From the NCBI GenBank assembly GCA_907165135.1, contig OU015569.1, forward strand, positions 7,564,501-7,628,500: DNA of 64,000 nt, given 5' to 3'. Under the pieces are notes generated by a model, which did not search any database, was not told the DNA's origin, and saw only the letters and a program-made list of their open reading frames with translations. Both the position numbers and the translations under genes were made by a program. Shown here piece after piece: positions 25,101 to 34,931 of this stretch (positions within the stretch are counted from its first letter, which is position 1; the number at the start of each line of letters is the position of its first letter). The DNA comes from Oikopleura dioica (Eukaryota; Chordata; Appendicularia; Copelata; Oikopleuridae).

Positions 25101-28100
25101 ATATTTGCGACTGCCCTGCTGATTCGAACGGGACTGCTTATTGTAACGTGAATGATGCAATTATCGGGCCAGCTAAAAGTGGTTTCCCATGGTGGGCAGG
25201 ACTTATCATCGGGCTCGTATGTCTGCTTCTTGTAATTGCGACTCTTGTAACAACTAGAAGTCGAGGAGTGAAATCAGACATTGAGGAAAAGCCTTTCCTG
25301 GATTACGAAGATGACATTACTGAAGGTACTCGCTAGAAGTTAGCAACTTTTGTAGGTCTTTTTAGGGCTTGGCTTTGACGAAAAAATTGGAATCAACCCA
25401 CTACCAAAGGACGACTATTATATTGAGCCAAGGAACGAGCAGCGTGGGGTTGCAGTCACAGTTATACCAGATCAACAAGTTTACGCTGCTAGACCCGGTA
25501 AGTCTTAAAAATCATTTGCTTCCCTACTTTATCATTTAAGGGACCTTGTCGAGCAAACTTTGGCGCTACTTCACGCGCCCCTCATTAATCTTTGAATCAA
25601 GATTTTTCAAAACTTTTTTTTGCAAATAATATCTACAAACACTCATCTTTCTCTTCCTATTTTCAATTTTTCTCTATCGTTTATATTTTTGCTACAATTT
25701 TGAAAAAAAGAAGTTCAACTTCAAAAGGATTCAGCACTCACATTTTTCAACGGATGAACCTAAAATTAGATTCATCTGAAAGCCCAGACAATTCTCTACA
25801 AAACTTCGCTCATGGGGTTTGCTCAAAATAATCAGCTTAGCTGTAACATCCAGTAATCCGGAGTACTTAGCGCGCACGCGGCGGGGCGCAGGGTCAAGCG
25901 CGGCGCAGCGGGAAATTTGTTTGCAGGTTTTTTTGTTTCTTTTGCCGAAGGAAACTAATAACTATCAGTATTTACAATCCAAGAGATGTCAAATACATCT
26001 CTTGCTCCCTCTTTTGGCTCAAGTTTATCATATAACTCTTTTTTTCTCATGAAAATGTTTCTTATGCCGAAACCAAGTAAAAGAAAATCGGCTAATAAAA
26101 ACAATGGAAAGAAAAAAGCCCGATTTACCGGTACTCAAGAATCAGAAGTCGTCCATCAAGCCTCTACAGTTTCTTTTATATGTCATCTTCAGCTGGCTTC
26201 GATAATCAACTGGTTTGCATGCAGCTCCTGTAAAGAAAATGCCGGCTTTCAACTCAGCATTTCGAAGACAAATCTCCTCAATTTCTACATCAATGTTTTC
26301 TGCAACAATTGCGACTGGTCAAAAGGAACATGGCTTCTTCAATCTGAATTCAACGTTCTCTTCCAAACAGGAAAAACCGTGGTAGGAGTCGTCGATACCC
26401 AAATAAACCGTCTGTTCGCCTTCATTGGAATGTGCTGTACTACGGAATCAGGCGAAGCACGGATGCCAGACTTTCAACATGGTGGATCTACTGCCAAAGA
26501 GCTTCAAGACACAGTCGACCAAACCATAATTGAACTTTCTCAAGAGTCGATGGTTCGCGCTAGAAACTCCCTCATCTCAGAGACAAAGAAGGCAAAAGGA
26601 ACAGCAATATCAGTCGCTGTGGACGGTTGTTACAATGACACCGGTAAGTTATTTTTTTCGAGAAAAGGCTAGTTTTAGACTCTCCCTTTTTGTAAAGGGC
26701 CAGTTTCAGACTCTCCCTTTTCAAAAAAGGCTAGTTTTAGACTCTCCCTTTTCGGAAAGGGCTAGTTTTAGACTCTCCCTTTTTGAAAGGGATAGTTTTA
26801 GACTCTCCCTTTTCGGAAAGGGCTAGTTTTAGACTCTCCCTTTTTGAAAGGGCGAGTTTTAGAATGTCCCTTTTCAATTGTACATGAAATATCAAATATT
26901 TTTCAGGACACAAGCGAAATTCCGCCCAGGGCTGCATTGTTTCTTGCGTCGCGAATGTACGAGGTGTTTTCAAAGTCATCGGAAATGCAATTGTGAAAAA
27001 GCCACAAGAAGTCAGCGATGAAGTCCTGAAATCAAGAGGCAAAGGAAGAATAGCGCCAAGAGGAACCGTTTCATCAAATTTGGAGAAGATTGGAACTCGT
27101 GATGTCTTCGAAGGCACACTGCTACCCATCCATGAAGAATTCCCCGGACACACAATCAGAATCGCTTGCGACAAAGATGCTGGCATCAGAAGTTCAAAGA
27201 ATACCAATGTGTTCATCGATGAAGCAAGAAAAGACAAGTTGATGATTCCTGAAAAGAACCTGCGCTATGTTGACGATAGGTCCCACATCAGCAAGAATAT
27301 CTTCGGCACAGTCAAAAGGAATTTCAAAACTGGCTCCTCTGCAACGAAATTTACGCCGTACATGATGCTCGAGCTCTACATAAGAATCCGGTTGGCCACC
27401 GAAGTCATAATGGACAAATGTGCCGCTGGTGAATGGACCTTCGAGGACGCGAAGGCGAAAATGAAGAAGACTGGACTTCACGCTTTCGGCGATCACAGCA
27501 TGTGCGATGGAAATTGTCCAGATATGCCTCCGATACTCCAACCTCATGGTCAACTCACCAAAGAAATGATTGAGGAGTACGTCACCAAGTTCATGGCAAC
27601 CTACTTTGGCGACGAATTCATCAAGTCGCTAGTCGATACTGGCTCCTCCTCACCTGTGGAGTATTTTCATGCACTGATGATCAGAAGAAGACTCTGGGTG
27701 AAAGGTACACATGCAAGTGTGCTTTCACTCCGATACGAAGTGGCAGCAGCTGTATCAACCCTGATTTACAATGAAGGTCAGGACAGAGCATTCAGGCTCA
27801 TCTTGAACAAGCTCAAACTTGCCGTTCCAGACATTGGGCTAGAAAGAATTCATAGCCAGGAAGAAGAAAGAAAGAAGCAAACTGAAGAAAAAATGAAGAA
27901 GAAGACAAAAGTTCAGGAGAAGCGACGAAGAAATCAGAAGCAATTCACGACTGGAGGCTATGCGACTCAAGTTCAACGAGACATTGAAGACTCCAGAAAA
28001 GTCGAAGTCAAAACGAAGGAGCAAGAAAATTTGGAGATTGAACCATCATTTGAAGAAGCTGAAGCCCTGCTGTCTATGGGCAACGAAGAAGACGACGCTG

Positions 28101-29006
28101 TCATTGTTGAGTGTTAATACCTATTTATATTTGTTATTTATTAATTAAAAACTTGACTATTAAAATAAAAAAAAAATGAGATAATCGTGTCTTGTCCTAT
28201 TTGAGTTTCGTCCAAATTTAGCCTCAGCGCATTTTTCACACCGTGAAGCGCCGCGCTCTACTTCGCGCTAAGCACCCAGATTACCGATTCTTATCGGTTA
28301 ATTATTGATTTTTATTCCACCCCATGAGCGAAGTTTTGTAGAGAATTGTCTGGGCTTTCCGGTGAATGTAATTTTAGGTTCATCCGATGAAAAATGCGAG
28401 TGCTGAATCTTTTTGAAGTTGAACTTCTTTTTTTGGAATTTGTAGCTAAACTATTAATGATAGAGAAAAATTGAAAACTGGAATAGAAAGATGAGTGTTT
28501 GTTGATAATGTTTGCAAAAAAAAGTTCTGAAAAATCACAATTCAAAGATTAATGAGGCGCGCGAGAAGTGGCGCCAAAGTTTGCTCGACAAGGTCCCTTA
28601 AGATGGAATCTTGCCCCGTGACAAGGGACTATTGGAAAAAGACTTTCTTCGTGATGCTAAAATTGGAGCTGATAATGACCCTACTGCGCCACCATACGAC
28701 TCACTTTTGTTACGGAATTTTAAATTTTGTTTACTTTATTTTAATTGACTCCCAGATTTATGGCGTAAATTTTGAATTGTAAAACCAATAAAAATTCCGA
28801 AAAAAGACATTCGATTATGAAGGGCAAAATTCCGACTGCGATTTAGACTCATTATATTCTGGATCGGATTATGGTGATCATAGACTCGATCAATTAGATA
28901 ATGAGTTTAGGTAAGCGCTTCAATTAATTTCCTTATTGATTTCCCTCTTTAGATCTATCGGCGCACTTTATAAAGGACAAGATACGGAGGACCCTTATAT
29001 TCTGTG
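22131..29006 (+). CDS. Classical cadherin
   Basis: Calcium-dependent cell-adhesion receptor. Exons: 22131-23240, 23315-23567, 23611-23827, 23872-24035, 24837-25325, 25366-25497, 28603-28709, 28808-28910 and 28953-29006. It starts with a signal peptide (MRRFAFLALLTEAVQ). It has cadherin repeats with LDREEQAQY, VADVNDNAPSI, VRDINEAPKLL and IDDVNDNGPEL calcium motifs, so about four extracellular repeats. A membrane-proximal Cys-rich part precedes one transmembrane helix (WAGLIIGLVCLLLVIATL). The cytoplasmic tail has the catenin-binding signature [20 protein letters not shown] and a Ser/Asp/Tyr-rich end (GSDYGDHRLDQL). The tail match makes this a beta-catenin-linked classical cadherin, not a protocadherin. 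Two transposable elements occupy introns 24036-24836 and 25498-28602. AATAAA follows at 29065. Confidence 0.95.
24039..24804. mobile_element. Non-autonomous element with long inverted repeats, TA target
   Basis: A 766-bp foldback-like element in a cadherin intron. The two ends are inverted repeats of about 230 bp with roughly 80 percent identity: left TTTTAAGGATATAGCCGTTC, right end the reverse complement of CTTTAAGGATATAGCCG. They are flanked by TA on each side (24037-24038 and 24805-24806), consistent with a TA target duplication as in Tc1/mariner-like elements. The central part (about 24300-24560) is GC-richer with CGCGC words and has no coding frame of note. It interrupts the donor of an ancestral short intron: removing element plus one TA leaves G|GTAAGTGATTGG with its acceptor ATGTAG. 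Confidence 0.85.
25986..28117 (+). CDS. Transposase of the Kolobok-like element
   Basis: Two exons, 25986-26643 and 26907-28117, give 622 residues with no internal stop. A basic N-terminus (PKPSKRKSANKNNGKKKAR) looks like a nuclear signal. A Cys pair region (CSSCKENAGF, then CNNCDWSKGTW) matches the zinc-knuckle and beta-strand start of Mutator-like transposase domains. A likely catalytic segment, ISVAVDGCYNDTGHKRNSAQ, contains the family's VDG motif; further acidic residues occur in ACDKDAGIRSSKN and around YVDDRSH. The C-terminus is a long Lys/Glu coiled coil ending DDAVIVEC. The splice is confirmed by the conserved D-G-x-x-x-x-x-G-H run that spans the junction. Intact frame and matching terminal repeats suggest recent activity. 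Confidence 0.8.
26666..26875. repeat. Minisatellite in the transposase intron
   Basis: Six or seven imperfect copies of a roughly 33-36-bp unit, core ggctagttttagactctccc followed by TTTT and a spacer of A/G runs (aaaggg). Each unit border has a CCCTTT..AAAGGG inverted pair able to form a small hairpin. The array fills most of the 263-bp intron 26644-26906, which is far longer than the typical intron of this genome. Confidence 0.85.
28710..28807 (+). other. Cadherin intron with odd borders and inverted ends
   Basis: The conserved cadherin tail (PPYDSLL then TFDYEG) fixes the exon edges. The 98-nt intron must start TT and end AG, or, shifted one base, start GT and end AA; both give the same product. 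Near its ends lie CGGAATTTT (28713-28721) and AAAATTCCG (28791-28799), exact inverted repeats. This looks like a former small inverted-repeat insertion used as an intron. Confidence 0.6.
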
Positions 29007-29064
29007 AAAAAGTAATGTTGTGCCATTTGAGACCTATACGAAACGACTACCTTATCGTAAATTG

Positions 29065-29107
29065 AATAAAAATATTGAGATATGAAAAGCGTGTCAGTTT
29101 ATTTATT
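29065..29107. promoter_or_regulatory. Facing poly(A) signals, cadherin and nuclear receptor
   Basis: AATAAA at 29065-29070 on the plus strand, and TTTATT at 29102-29107 (AATAAA on the minus strand). The two stop codons are only 120 bp apart (29006 and 29126). Plus-strand cleavage downstream of 29070 and minus-strand cleavage below 29102 would make the 3' ends meet or overlap. Confidence 0.55.
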
Positions 29108-29125
29108 GCAGGTGGCAAATACGAA

Positions 29126-30791
29126 TTATTCAAGGTCCCAAAGTTCGCGAAGGAGCGGATTCATCAAATGAGAGTTTGATTCGTGTTTTAAAAGATTACT
29201 GAATGCGTGATTCTGAAAGATTATTACGCAAATATCCAAAGAAACGTATCACTTACTAAATATCTCAAGTCCGTCAACTTTAGTACGAGCTTGGGAAAGA
29301 GCTTTGGTTGATCTTCTCGGATGCATACAAACTGTAGAGCCTTCACTAGATTAACTTGTGCCTCCTCAACTAACTGCGGCTCTGTTATTCCTTCTGCACG
29401 ATCGGCTGAGAATACTGCCATAGCAACTGGAAAAGAGCATTTAAAATTTTCGAGTGCGTTATTTTACCTAAAAGTCCAATCATCGTCATAGACGGCTTCA
29501 TCGCCGCGAAGCGATCGTAGAACCGTCTAACAGGAAGATCAATCGCCTCATTTTTCAATGACGCGATTATTTTGTTCGTTTGTTTCATTTGTTTCTAAAG
29601 TGATTGATAGCAAAAATTACGAGATAGAAAGATACTTCAGGATTCATGGCGAAGCTGAACGCGGATCTTAAGAAACTAGCGTCGACTGTACTAGCTTTTA
29701 TTAGGGCGACTTGGTCGGCTTGCGGCAAACTGTCGAATCCTTTGGATTTATTTATTTTGAGTTTTCATTTAAAGGTCAACCTGGAAGTTTCTTGCAAAAT
29801 GCAACAAGACTCTGAACATGTCTTGTACCGATGTCTGCGATAGATTCCAACTTTTCTAGTGTTTTAGCATTTGTTGCCTCGCACAAGACTAAAAGTGTCA
29901 ATAAAAGGTTTGAAAAATGTGTTATACCTCGGTATTCCTCCGTTACCAGTTCCGCTATCCGCGAAGCCTCATTCCGTTGTTCTTCTGATAACTTTCGGGG
30001 ATTTCAAATCTGACTTAGGCATAATCTACAAGCTGTTAAAATTTTTAGATTCGAAACCTGACAATTGCTTCTTCGGGAGAGGTTTCTTTACTTCAGTAGT
30101 TTTTCCTCGTGGCTTTTCGCGTTTCTTGGCCTCTCGATTCGATACATACTCCGGTCTCATTCCAACAAGTTGACACTTTTTCAAACGACAAGCACCGCAT
30201 TTTCTCCGCCAGTAAAGATCCATTTTGCATTTGCCACCAAACTTGCAAATCAAGATTTTGTTTTCTTCGGTGACAACTCTTCGGTAAAAACCTTCAAAAG
30301 TTCATCCGTGCTTTATTGCGTATCGAAATCTCGATCTCACCGGGGTCGACGCTAGCGGATTGGTACGACCCCGGTCGGCTGCGAACTCCCTCCCGGGGTC
30401 CGTGGTTCGATTCCTGAGATGCTACGATTACCTTGAAGTAACGATATTCTCGTCTCCGTTGCGCAAGCATCGGTTATCTGATCGGGATGTGTCCCCCGAT
30501 AGTTGCCACAAAAAATATGGCGCACAAAAAAACGGCTCGGTGAGCGGTTTCTCTATTACAACGTTCATATAGCGTTGGATAGAGTTTTTTACTAGGAACT
30601 TTTCCTTTGCATCCTTCACAACTGAGAACGTTATAATGATACCCACTTGCGCGATCCCCGCAGACAACACAGCTTTCACCCTCCCACATTGTTCGTCGTC
30701 GCTTTCTTCGAACAACCTTGCTGCTCGTTGCTTCAGAGTTCTTATTGTCTGCCTCGTAAACTGTATTGCTTTTCACAACAATCTCATTCAT
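29126..30791 (-). CDS. Nuclear receptor, NR1H (FXR/LXR)-like
   Basis: Ligand-regulated transcription factor. The ATG at 30791 opens a polar N-terminus. The first zinc finger is [19 protein letters not shown] with P-box CEGCKG. A 313-nt GA-AG intron (30292-30604) joins to [20 protein letters not shown] and the second finger ([19 protein letters not shown]). A Lys-rich hinge follows. Ligand-binding-domain exons: [20 protein letters not shown]; the helix 3-5 signature [20 protein letters not shown]; then [23 protein letters not shown], and LRYL joined to NHAFSNLL. The end is [12 protein letters not shown], an AF-2 helix of the LL.E.WD type, with stop 29126-29128. The helix 3-5 and AF-2 motifs are closest to NR1H receptors, which bind bile acids or oxysterols in vertebrates; the ligand here is unknown. 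The hinge-LBD junction near 30020 is unresolved. Confidence 0.92.
30335..30420 (+). repeat. tRNA-like / SINE-like segment in receptor intron
   Basis: On the plus strand, antisense to the receptor, a tRNA-type A box (TAGCGGATTGG, about 30353) is followed about 45 bp later by an exact B box (GGTTCGATTCC, about 30407). A GGGGTCG..CGACCCC inverted repeat surrounds the A box. The acceptor and T stems do not pair well, so it is not a good tRNA gene. A decayed tRNA or tRNA-derived SINE head is the simplest reading. Confidence 0.4.
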
Positions 30792-31994
30792 GTTGACATT
30801 CACTTAAAGTGATCGTAAAATATAGAAAATCTCGTATTCGGATTATCCTGGTGAATGACTGTTTGACTGTATTCATTGTTATTTCTATATTTTATGTGAT
30901 GACCGTTTCATAAATTACTGAGCCCGTCATATTTGTCAAACATCAAATTTGCATTTTGAGTTATTTATTCTCCTTACATGTACGTCCTTCTGCAGTCATT
31001 TGCCTCTCTTGGATATTCTCAGTGCTCTGTCCGTGAATCGTTTCGATTTTGATGATTCTTCTGACCAATGTGCGTATTAAGATAAAAATGAAAGCTCGAG
31101 CGCAGACTGAGGAACACTAAGACTCCGGCTTTTGTAAGAAATTATTTGGCCTCCTCAAATAAAGCCAGTTCAACAAACTTTTTATCATGGGACCAGTCAG
31201 TGTCTGACGGCAAACAAGAATTTTAACAGACATGCTGTATATCAATTTTATCCATATCAAAAAGGCGAAATAGACTTTTTTGCCTGGCAATCACCTGTTT
31301 ATTAATTCTTTAGTTTTCTACTTTGGTGTCAAAAGAAGACGGCCCAAAAAGATGCATATGATGCTGCATAAAATGAAAAAAATAATTCATAGGAAAAGTT
31401 TTAATTGTTGCATCACTTAAACTCTTAAGACAAAATTCGAGCAGTAGCACCACACTGCTCGATGGATAGTAAATTGCGTTGTGATAGTTTATTTAAAGGT
31501 TCAATTCTAGTTTTTTTTGGCTCAAGCCCGAAGTCAGACAGAAGATGGCAGCAGGAGGAAAGCAAGAGGTAAATTGATGAATCATCAGATGACCATATTC
31601 AATAATATCGAAGTTGGCTAGGAAGTATTTTTATCCTCCTTGATTTCTTACTTTGAGGGGCTTCCATGAATAAATTAGGCCAGTACTTTCGACTCAGTAA
31701 GTAAGGATTCCCTCGAATTGAACAGATGGTAGTTAAAATAGAATATTTCACGTAGTTCGAGAATTGTGTGAAAAATAATTCAGGATCTTGGATTGACAGG
31801 CAAAATAAACATACGCGAGATATGCTTGAATAAAAAAAAATGGTTATATACTATATAATATATAGTTACTGTTGTCTAGTTTGTTTCCGCGGAATCGCGA
31901 GAGAAAATATCGGTATTGCAAGTTGATAGTGGAACAGTAAATTTTGAACGTCAAGAAAATAAGCAAGAATGACCATAAAGTTTATGGCACAAAC
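30792..31994. other. Intergenic, 1.2 kb
   Basis: Promoter side of the receptor gene and 3' side of the next minus gene. One ATG at 31545 starts a tiny frame (MAAGGKQE) ending at a good donor (GTAAATTG), but no following exon was found. Otherwise nothing was recognised. Confidence 0.35.
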
Positions 31995-33175
31995 TCATAC
32001 AATACAGCAGTCGGGTGGATCTTCGGGTTCGTACCCAAAATTTTCGCTGATGACTAATTTAACTTTCTCTATTCGTTTGAAAAAAGGTTGGTCGTTCCAA
32101 AAATAAGCGGTTCGGAAGAAGGTCTCCAAATGCCTGAAACGAAGTTTTGCGCATGAATTCATGATAAAGTATCTTACGATTTCCATATCCGGTAAATTTT
32201 TCGTGCCTGAATGATAAGGTAGTCGAGATACGCTGCTTTTGTGAAGACTTTTCCACGGATGACGATTTTTTTGACATTTTTCGATGGCCAAAGTGGAAAA
32301 CAAGCAGCTTCCAGCAAAAGACAGACCCACTAGAATCCATTCAAATAAGCGAGAGAAAATTACGAATTTTGTCTTACCCACTTGGAGTCATCTACTTTCG
32401 GCCGGTATTTCGGGAAATGGAGCGATACTAGAAGAAATATGAGGTAGAGCTGAAGTGGCTTTGAGCCGATGCAAATGCATTGAAGATTCGGTGGTGGTTC
32501 GTTGTTTTCCATGTGCTTAGATCTATAGAACTTCTTCAGTGCCTCGTTGAACTCATCACAGTCTTTGAAAGTCTTAAAAATATTTAAGAATTTATTCAAT
32601 CTTAATTGATAATAATGGCGGTTTAGATCGATATCGAACGCCTGACCATGCCAACTCGTGAAAAGCGGTTTCGCATGGACAGAACGAGCTTTGTGACGTG
32701 TTATCATGCAAGTGCGGTTGTTACCGAGACGAAAAACATGCTCAGAAAAAGCTGTGAACATCTTATAGTTTTTTGATAAATGATGATGGTAGCTATTTTC
32801 TCTTGAATTACTTTTCCGTAGCGAGTCGCTGGAAAATCTCAATCTCTAAGTAGAAAAATATTGATAAAAGAGTTGCATAACTGAGATAAATGATGTGAGT
32901 GAAAATTACGTGGAAGCTTTCAGTTCGAGCGGGGTCTTTAAAGTAGACAGTCCAGCCAGATTTTTCGTACTTGATTCTACATTTTAATTCGAGCTCTGCA
33001 AGCCGCTCATCTATTTGTGTTAATTCAACCAACTGTGAGAGATCTGACAAGCCCGCACGACTATGAGTACTGCTAGAAACCACGAGTTAGTTAGAAAGAC
33101 TCATGGATCTAATGAGAATATTCATCACCTGTTTCCTGGCATGGAGGGCTCGAAGCTGTATAATTTTTTAAGCAT
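31995..33175 (-). CDS. Orphan protein with CaaX-like C-terminus
   Basis: Five phase-consistent exons: 33129-33175, 32910-33072, 32378-32845, 32178-32329 and 31995-32133, all GT-AG. They start at MLKKLYSFEPSMPGN. Visible features are an N-terminal helical, charged stretch (LVELTQIDERLAELELKC), a middle part rich in aromatic and basic residues (SKNYKMFTAFSEHVFRLG, WHGQAFDIDLNRHYYQL) and a hydrophobic stretch (LQLYLIFLLVSLHF). The end, EDPPDCCIV, finishes as C-C-I-V, which fits a prenylation CaaX box. The product is about 320 residues. I do not recognise the family. If the CaaX box is real, the protein is anchored to the cytosolic face of membranes. Confidence 0.65.
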
Positions 33176-33315
33176 CACCGCTAGAATAATTTAAATTTCC
33201 AGAAATTCACATATCTGGGTAAATTTTCAATCGCCGATTGAAAATCGTTACACCTGCGATCTTCTTTTCTTTTTAGAGAAAAGAAGAAAGCTTTTAATCA
33301 CCAAATAGCGCATTA

Positions 33316-34931
33316 TTAATTACATTGGGTGATTTTGGCTTGCGATTTTTTGTCTGCGTCACCTTGAATCTCTCCAGGCTGGTCATGGAAGCTGATCGAT
33401 TCGAGAATGTCATCTGTATCAGACTCTGATGTCACATAAGACGGGCGTTTTCGCTTTCGCTTTGCTTTCTTGGTCTGTTTTGCTTTTTGGTTGTGGAATC
33501 GCCGCGCCAGCCCGTTGCTGAGCACACACTGCTCGAGCCGTTCTTCGTTCGATAATCCACGGAGATCTTCTGCTTCGAAGTAAGCATCAATCAATGCCTG
33601 AGGCATCTTCTTCAGCTAAAGTCAACAAGTCCGGCACTTGAGTAGACTAGATTATACCTTTCCGTTCTTGCTAGGAGGTTCTTTAGGGATACCAGCGTAG
33701 TTAACGGTGCTCCGTGCTTCAACCCATGCCTGCGTGTGCCTTTTTCCTAAAATTTATGTATATTTCAGATCCAATAATTCTTAATACTTACCTAAGAATT
33801 CAACATGGTACTTGGTTGGGTTGCCATTATCGTTCGTGTCGAAGAAATTTCCTTCAATGGGGTCGTTGCATATAATCGCCGGCCAAGCAGTGAAGCCAGT
33901 TAATTTCGCTTGCACCAGGGTTCCCTCCAGCATATTGGAGTAGACGTAAGTAAGTCCAGCCTGCTCAGCCATCTTCTCGTACTGCAGATGGTTAACCTCC
34001 GGAATGCTGCAACTGAAGAACAAAAATATCGATGACGAACTTACTCATGCTCTAATACCTATTGAATGCCTCATCAGGATTGAACTCGCAATACCAAGGC
34101 TCGTCTTCGAATGTTTCAGCTACTTCTAGCGGTACGCGTCGCCATTTGAGACACTCTTCATGTTCGCATTGAATCCATGCATCATCTTCAAGCTCTTTCT
34201 GAATGCTCATGTTCGTATAGTTTGATTAAATGCATCTTACCGCGATCGCTTTAACGTTATCACTTTCTGTCGCTTCTTCTTCATCCTCTGTTGATGATTC
34301 GTGGGTGTTAACCATCTCCAGACCGGGTGTGTAGTTGTTCGATTTGAATGAGGGCACCTTGTAATCGATTTTGTTTTCATCGCAAAATTCGCGACGTCGT
34401 TTGCACTCCTTGTCGAATAGTTGAGGCACTGAATACGCAGATCTTAGTTACGCTTCTTCAATATTCTAGGAATTCTGATTCATAACTTCTGTGCGACGCC
34501 CTAATTAAAAACCACGAACTGAAGAGATCCTTACCAATTAGAAACGAAATGTCCTGTAGAGTTTGGTCGAAGCGGATATCTGAGAGGGGATCAGAGGGAT
34601 GAAGGCAAATATCGCACACTGGACATTTTATATCGTTCTTTGTCTTCAGTCCATCGTAGACGTATTTGAGGATGCACTAACAATATGGCTAGCAGTGAAC
34701 TTAGATGGTTGCATAAATAATCTTACCGATTTACAGAATGCGTGCATGCACTCGATAACCATCGAGGCATCAATTAAGTATCCTGTGCAAAGTGGACAAG
34801 TGAAGAATTGATTCAGTTCATGCGACTTTTGTCGGGGTTACTTCTGCTCACGAATAGTAGAAATAGATAAAGAAATATCCCCAAGCCTGAAATGTGACAA
34901 CGGTATCATCTGGCTGAGCCGCCAAGGACAT
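33316..34931 (-). CDS. RING (PCGF-type) - CW zinc finger - PWWP fusion protein
   Basis: Predicted chromatin protein. The first exon (ATG 34931, MSLAAQPDDTVVTFQ) joins by a GC-AG intron (34826-34886) to HELNQFFTCPLCTGYLIDAS. The RING finger is FTCPLC, CMHAFCKSC and CPVC, followed by the PCGF (BMI1/MEL18) signature DIRFDQTLQDISFLIVPQLF and KECKRRREF. The same exon continues into an acidic linker and splices in phase to a CW zinc finger (AWIQCEHEECLKWRRVP, then PWYCEFNPD). Next is a PWWP domain (LEGTLVQAKLTGFTAWPAII, YHVEFLG, QAWV). A Lys/Arg-rich tail (KKAKRKRKRPS) ends at 33316. PCGF proteins normally end with a RAWUL domain that binds PRC1 partners; it is replaced here by histone-reading modules (CW: H3K4 methyl; PWWP: H3K36 methyl and DNA). 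All junctions keep phase, so one gene is well supported. Confidence 0.88.

Larger units (their letters stand above)
25540..28597 (+). mobile_element. Kolobok-like DNA transposon, apparently intact
   Basis: A 3058-bp element bounded by TTAA on both sides (25536-25539 and 28598-28601). Inverted repeats of about 270-340 bp start GGGACCTTGTCGAGCAAACT, running 25540 to about 25880 and about 28250 to 28597. The arms are largely alignable over their whole length. It carries one spliced transposase gene on the plus strand. TTAA duplications occur in piggyBac and Kolobok; the transposase is of the Mutator-like domain type and not piggyBac, so Kolobok is the better label. It sits at the acceptor of a cadherin intron: the host AG is the last A of the TTAA copy plus the following G. 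Confidence 0.85.

Noticed and set aside
26666-26875. CRISPR array
   Set aside because: Units are contiguous imperfect tandem repeats without unique spacers, in an animal transposon intron.
25540-28597. piggyBac transposon
   Set aside because: TTAA target fits, but the transposase has Mutator-like motifs and no piggyBac DDE region.
30335-30420. A functional tRNA gene
   Set aside because: Boxes are present but acceptor and T stems do not pair; treated as tRNA-like repeat only.
32878-32909. Hydrophobic segment (LSYATLLSIFFYLE) in the CaaX gene
   Set aside because: Falls in a GT-AG intron whose removal joins two frames exactly, so it is not protein.
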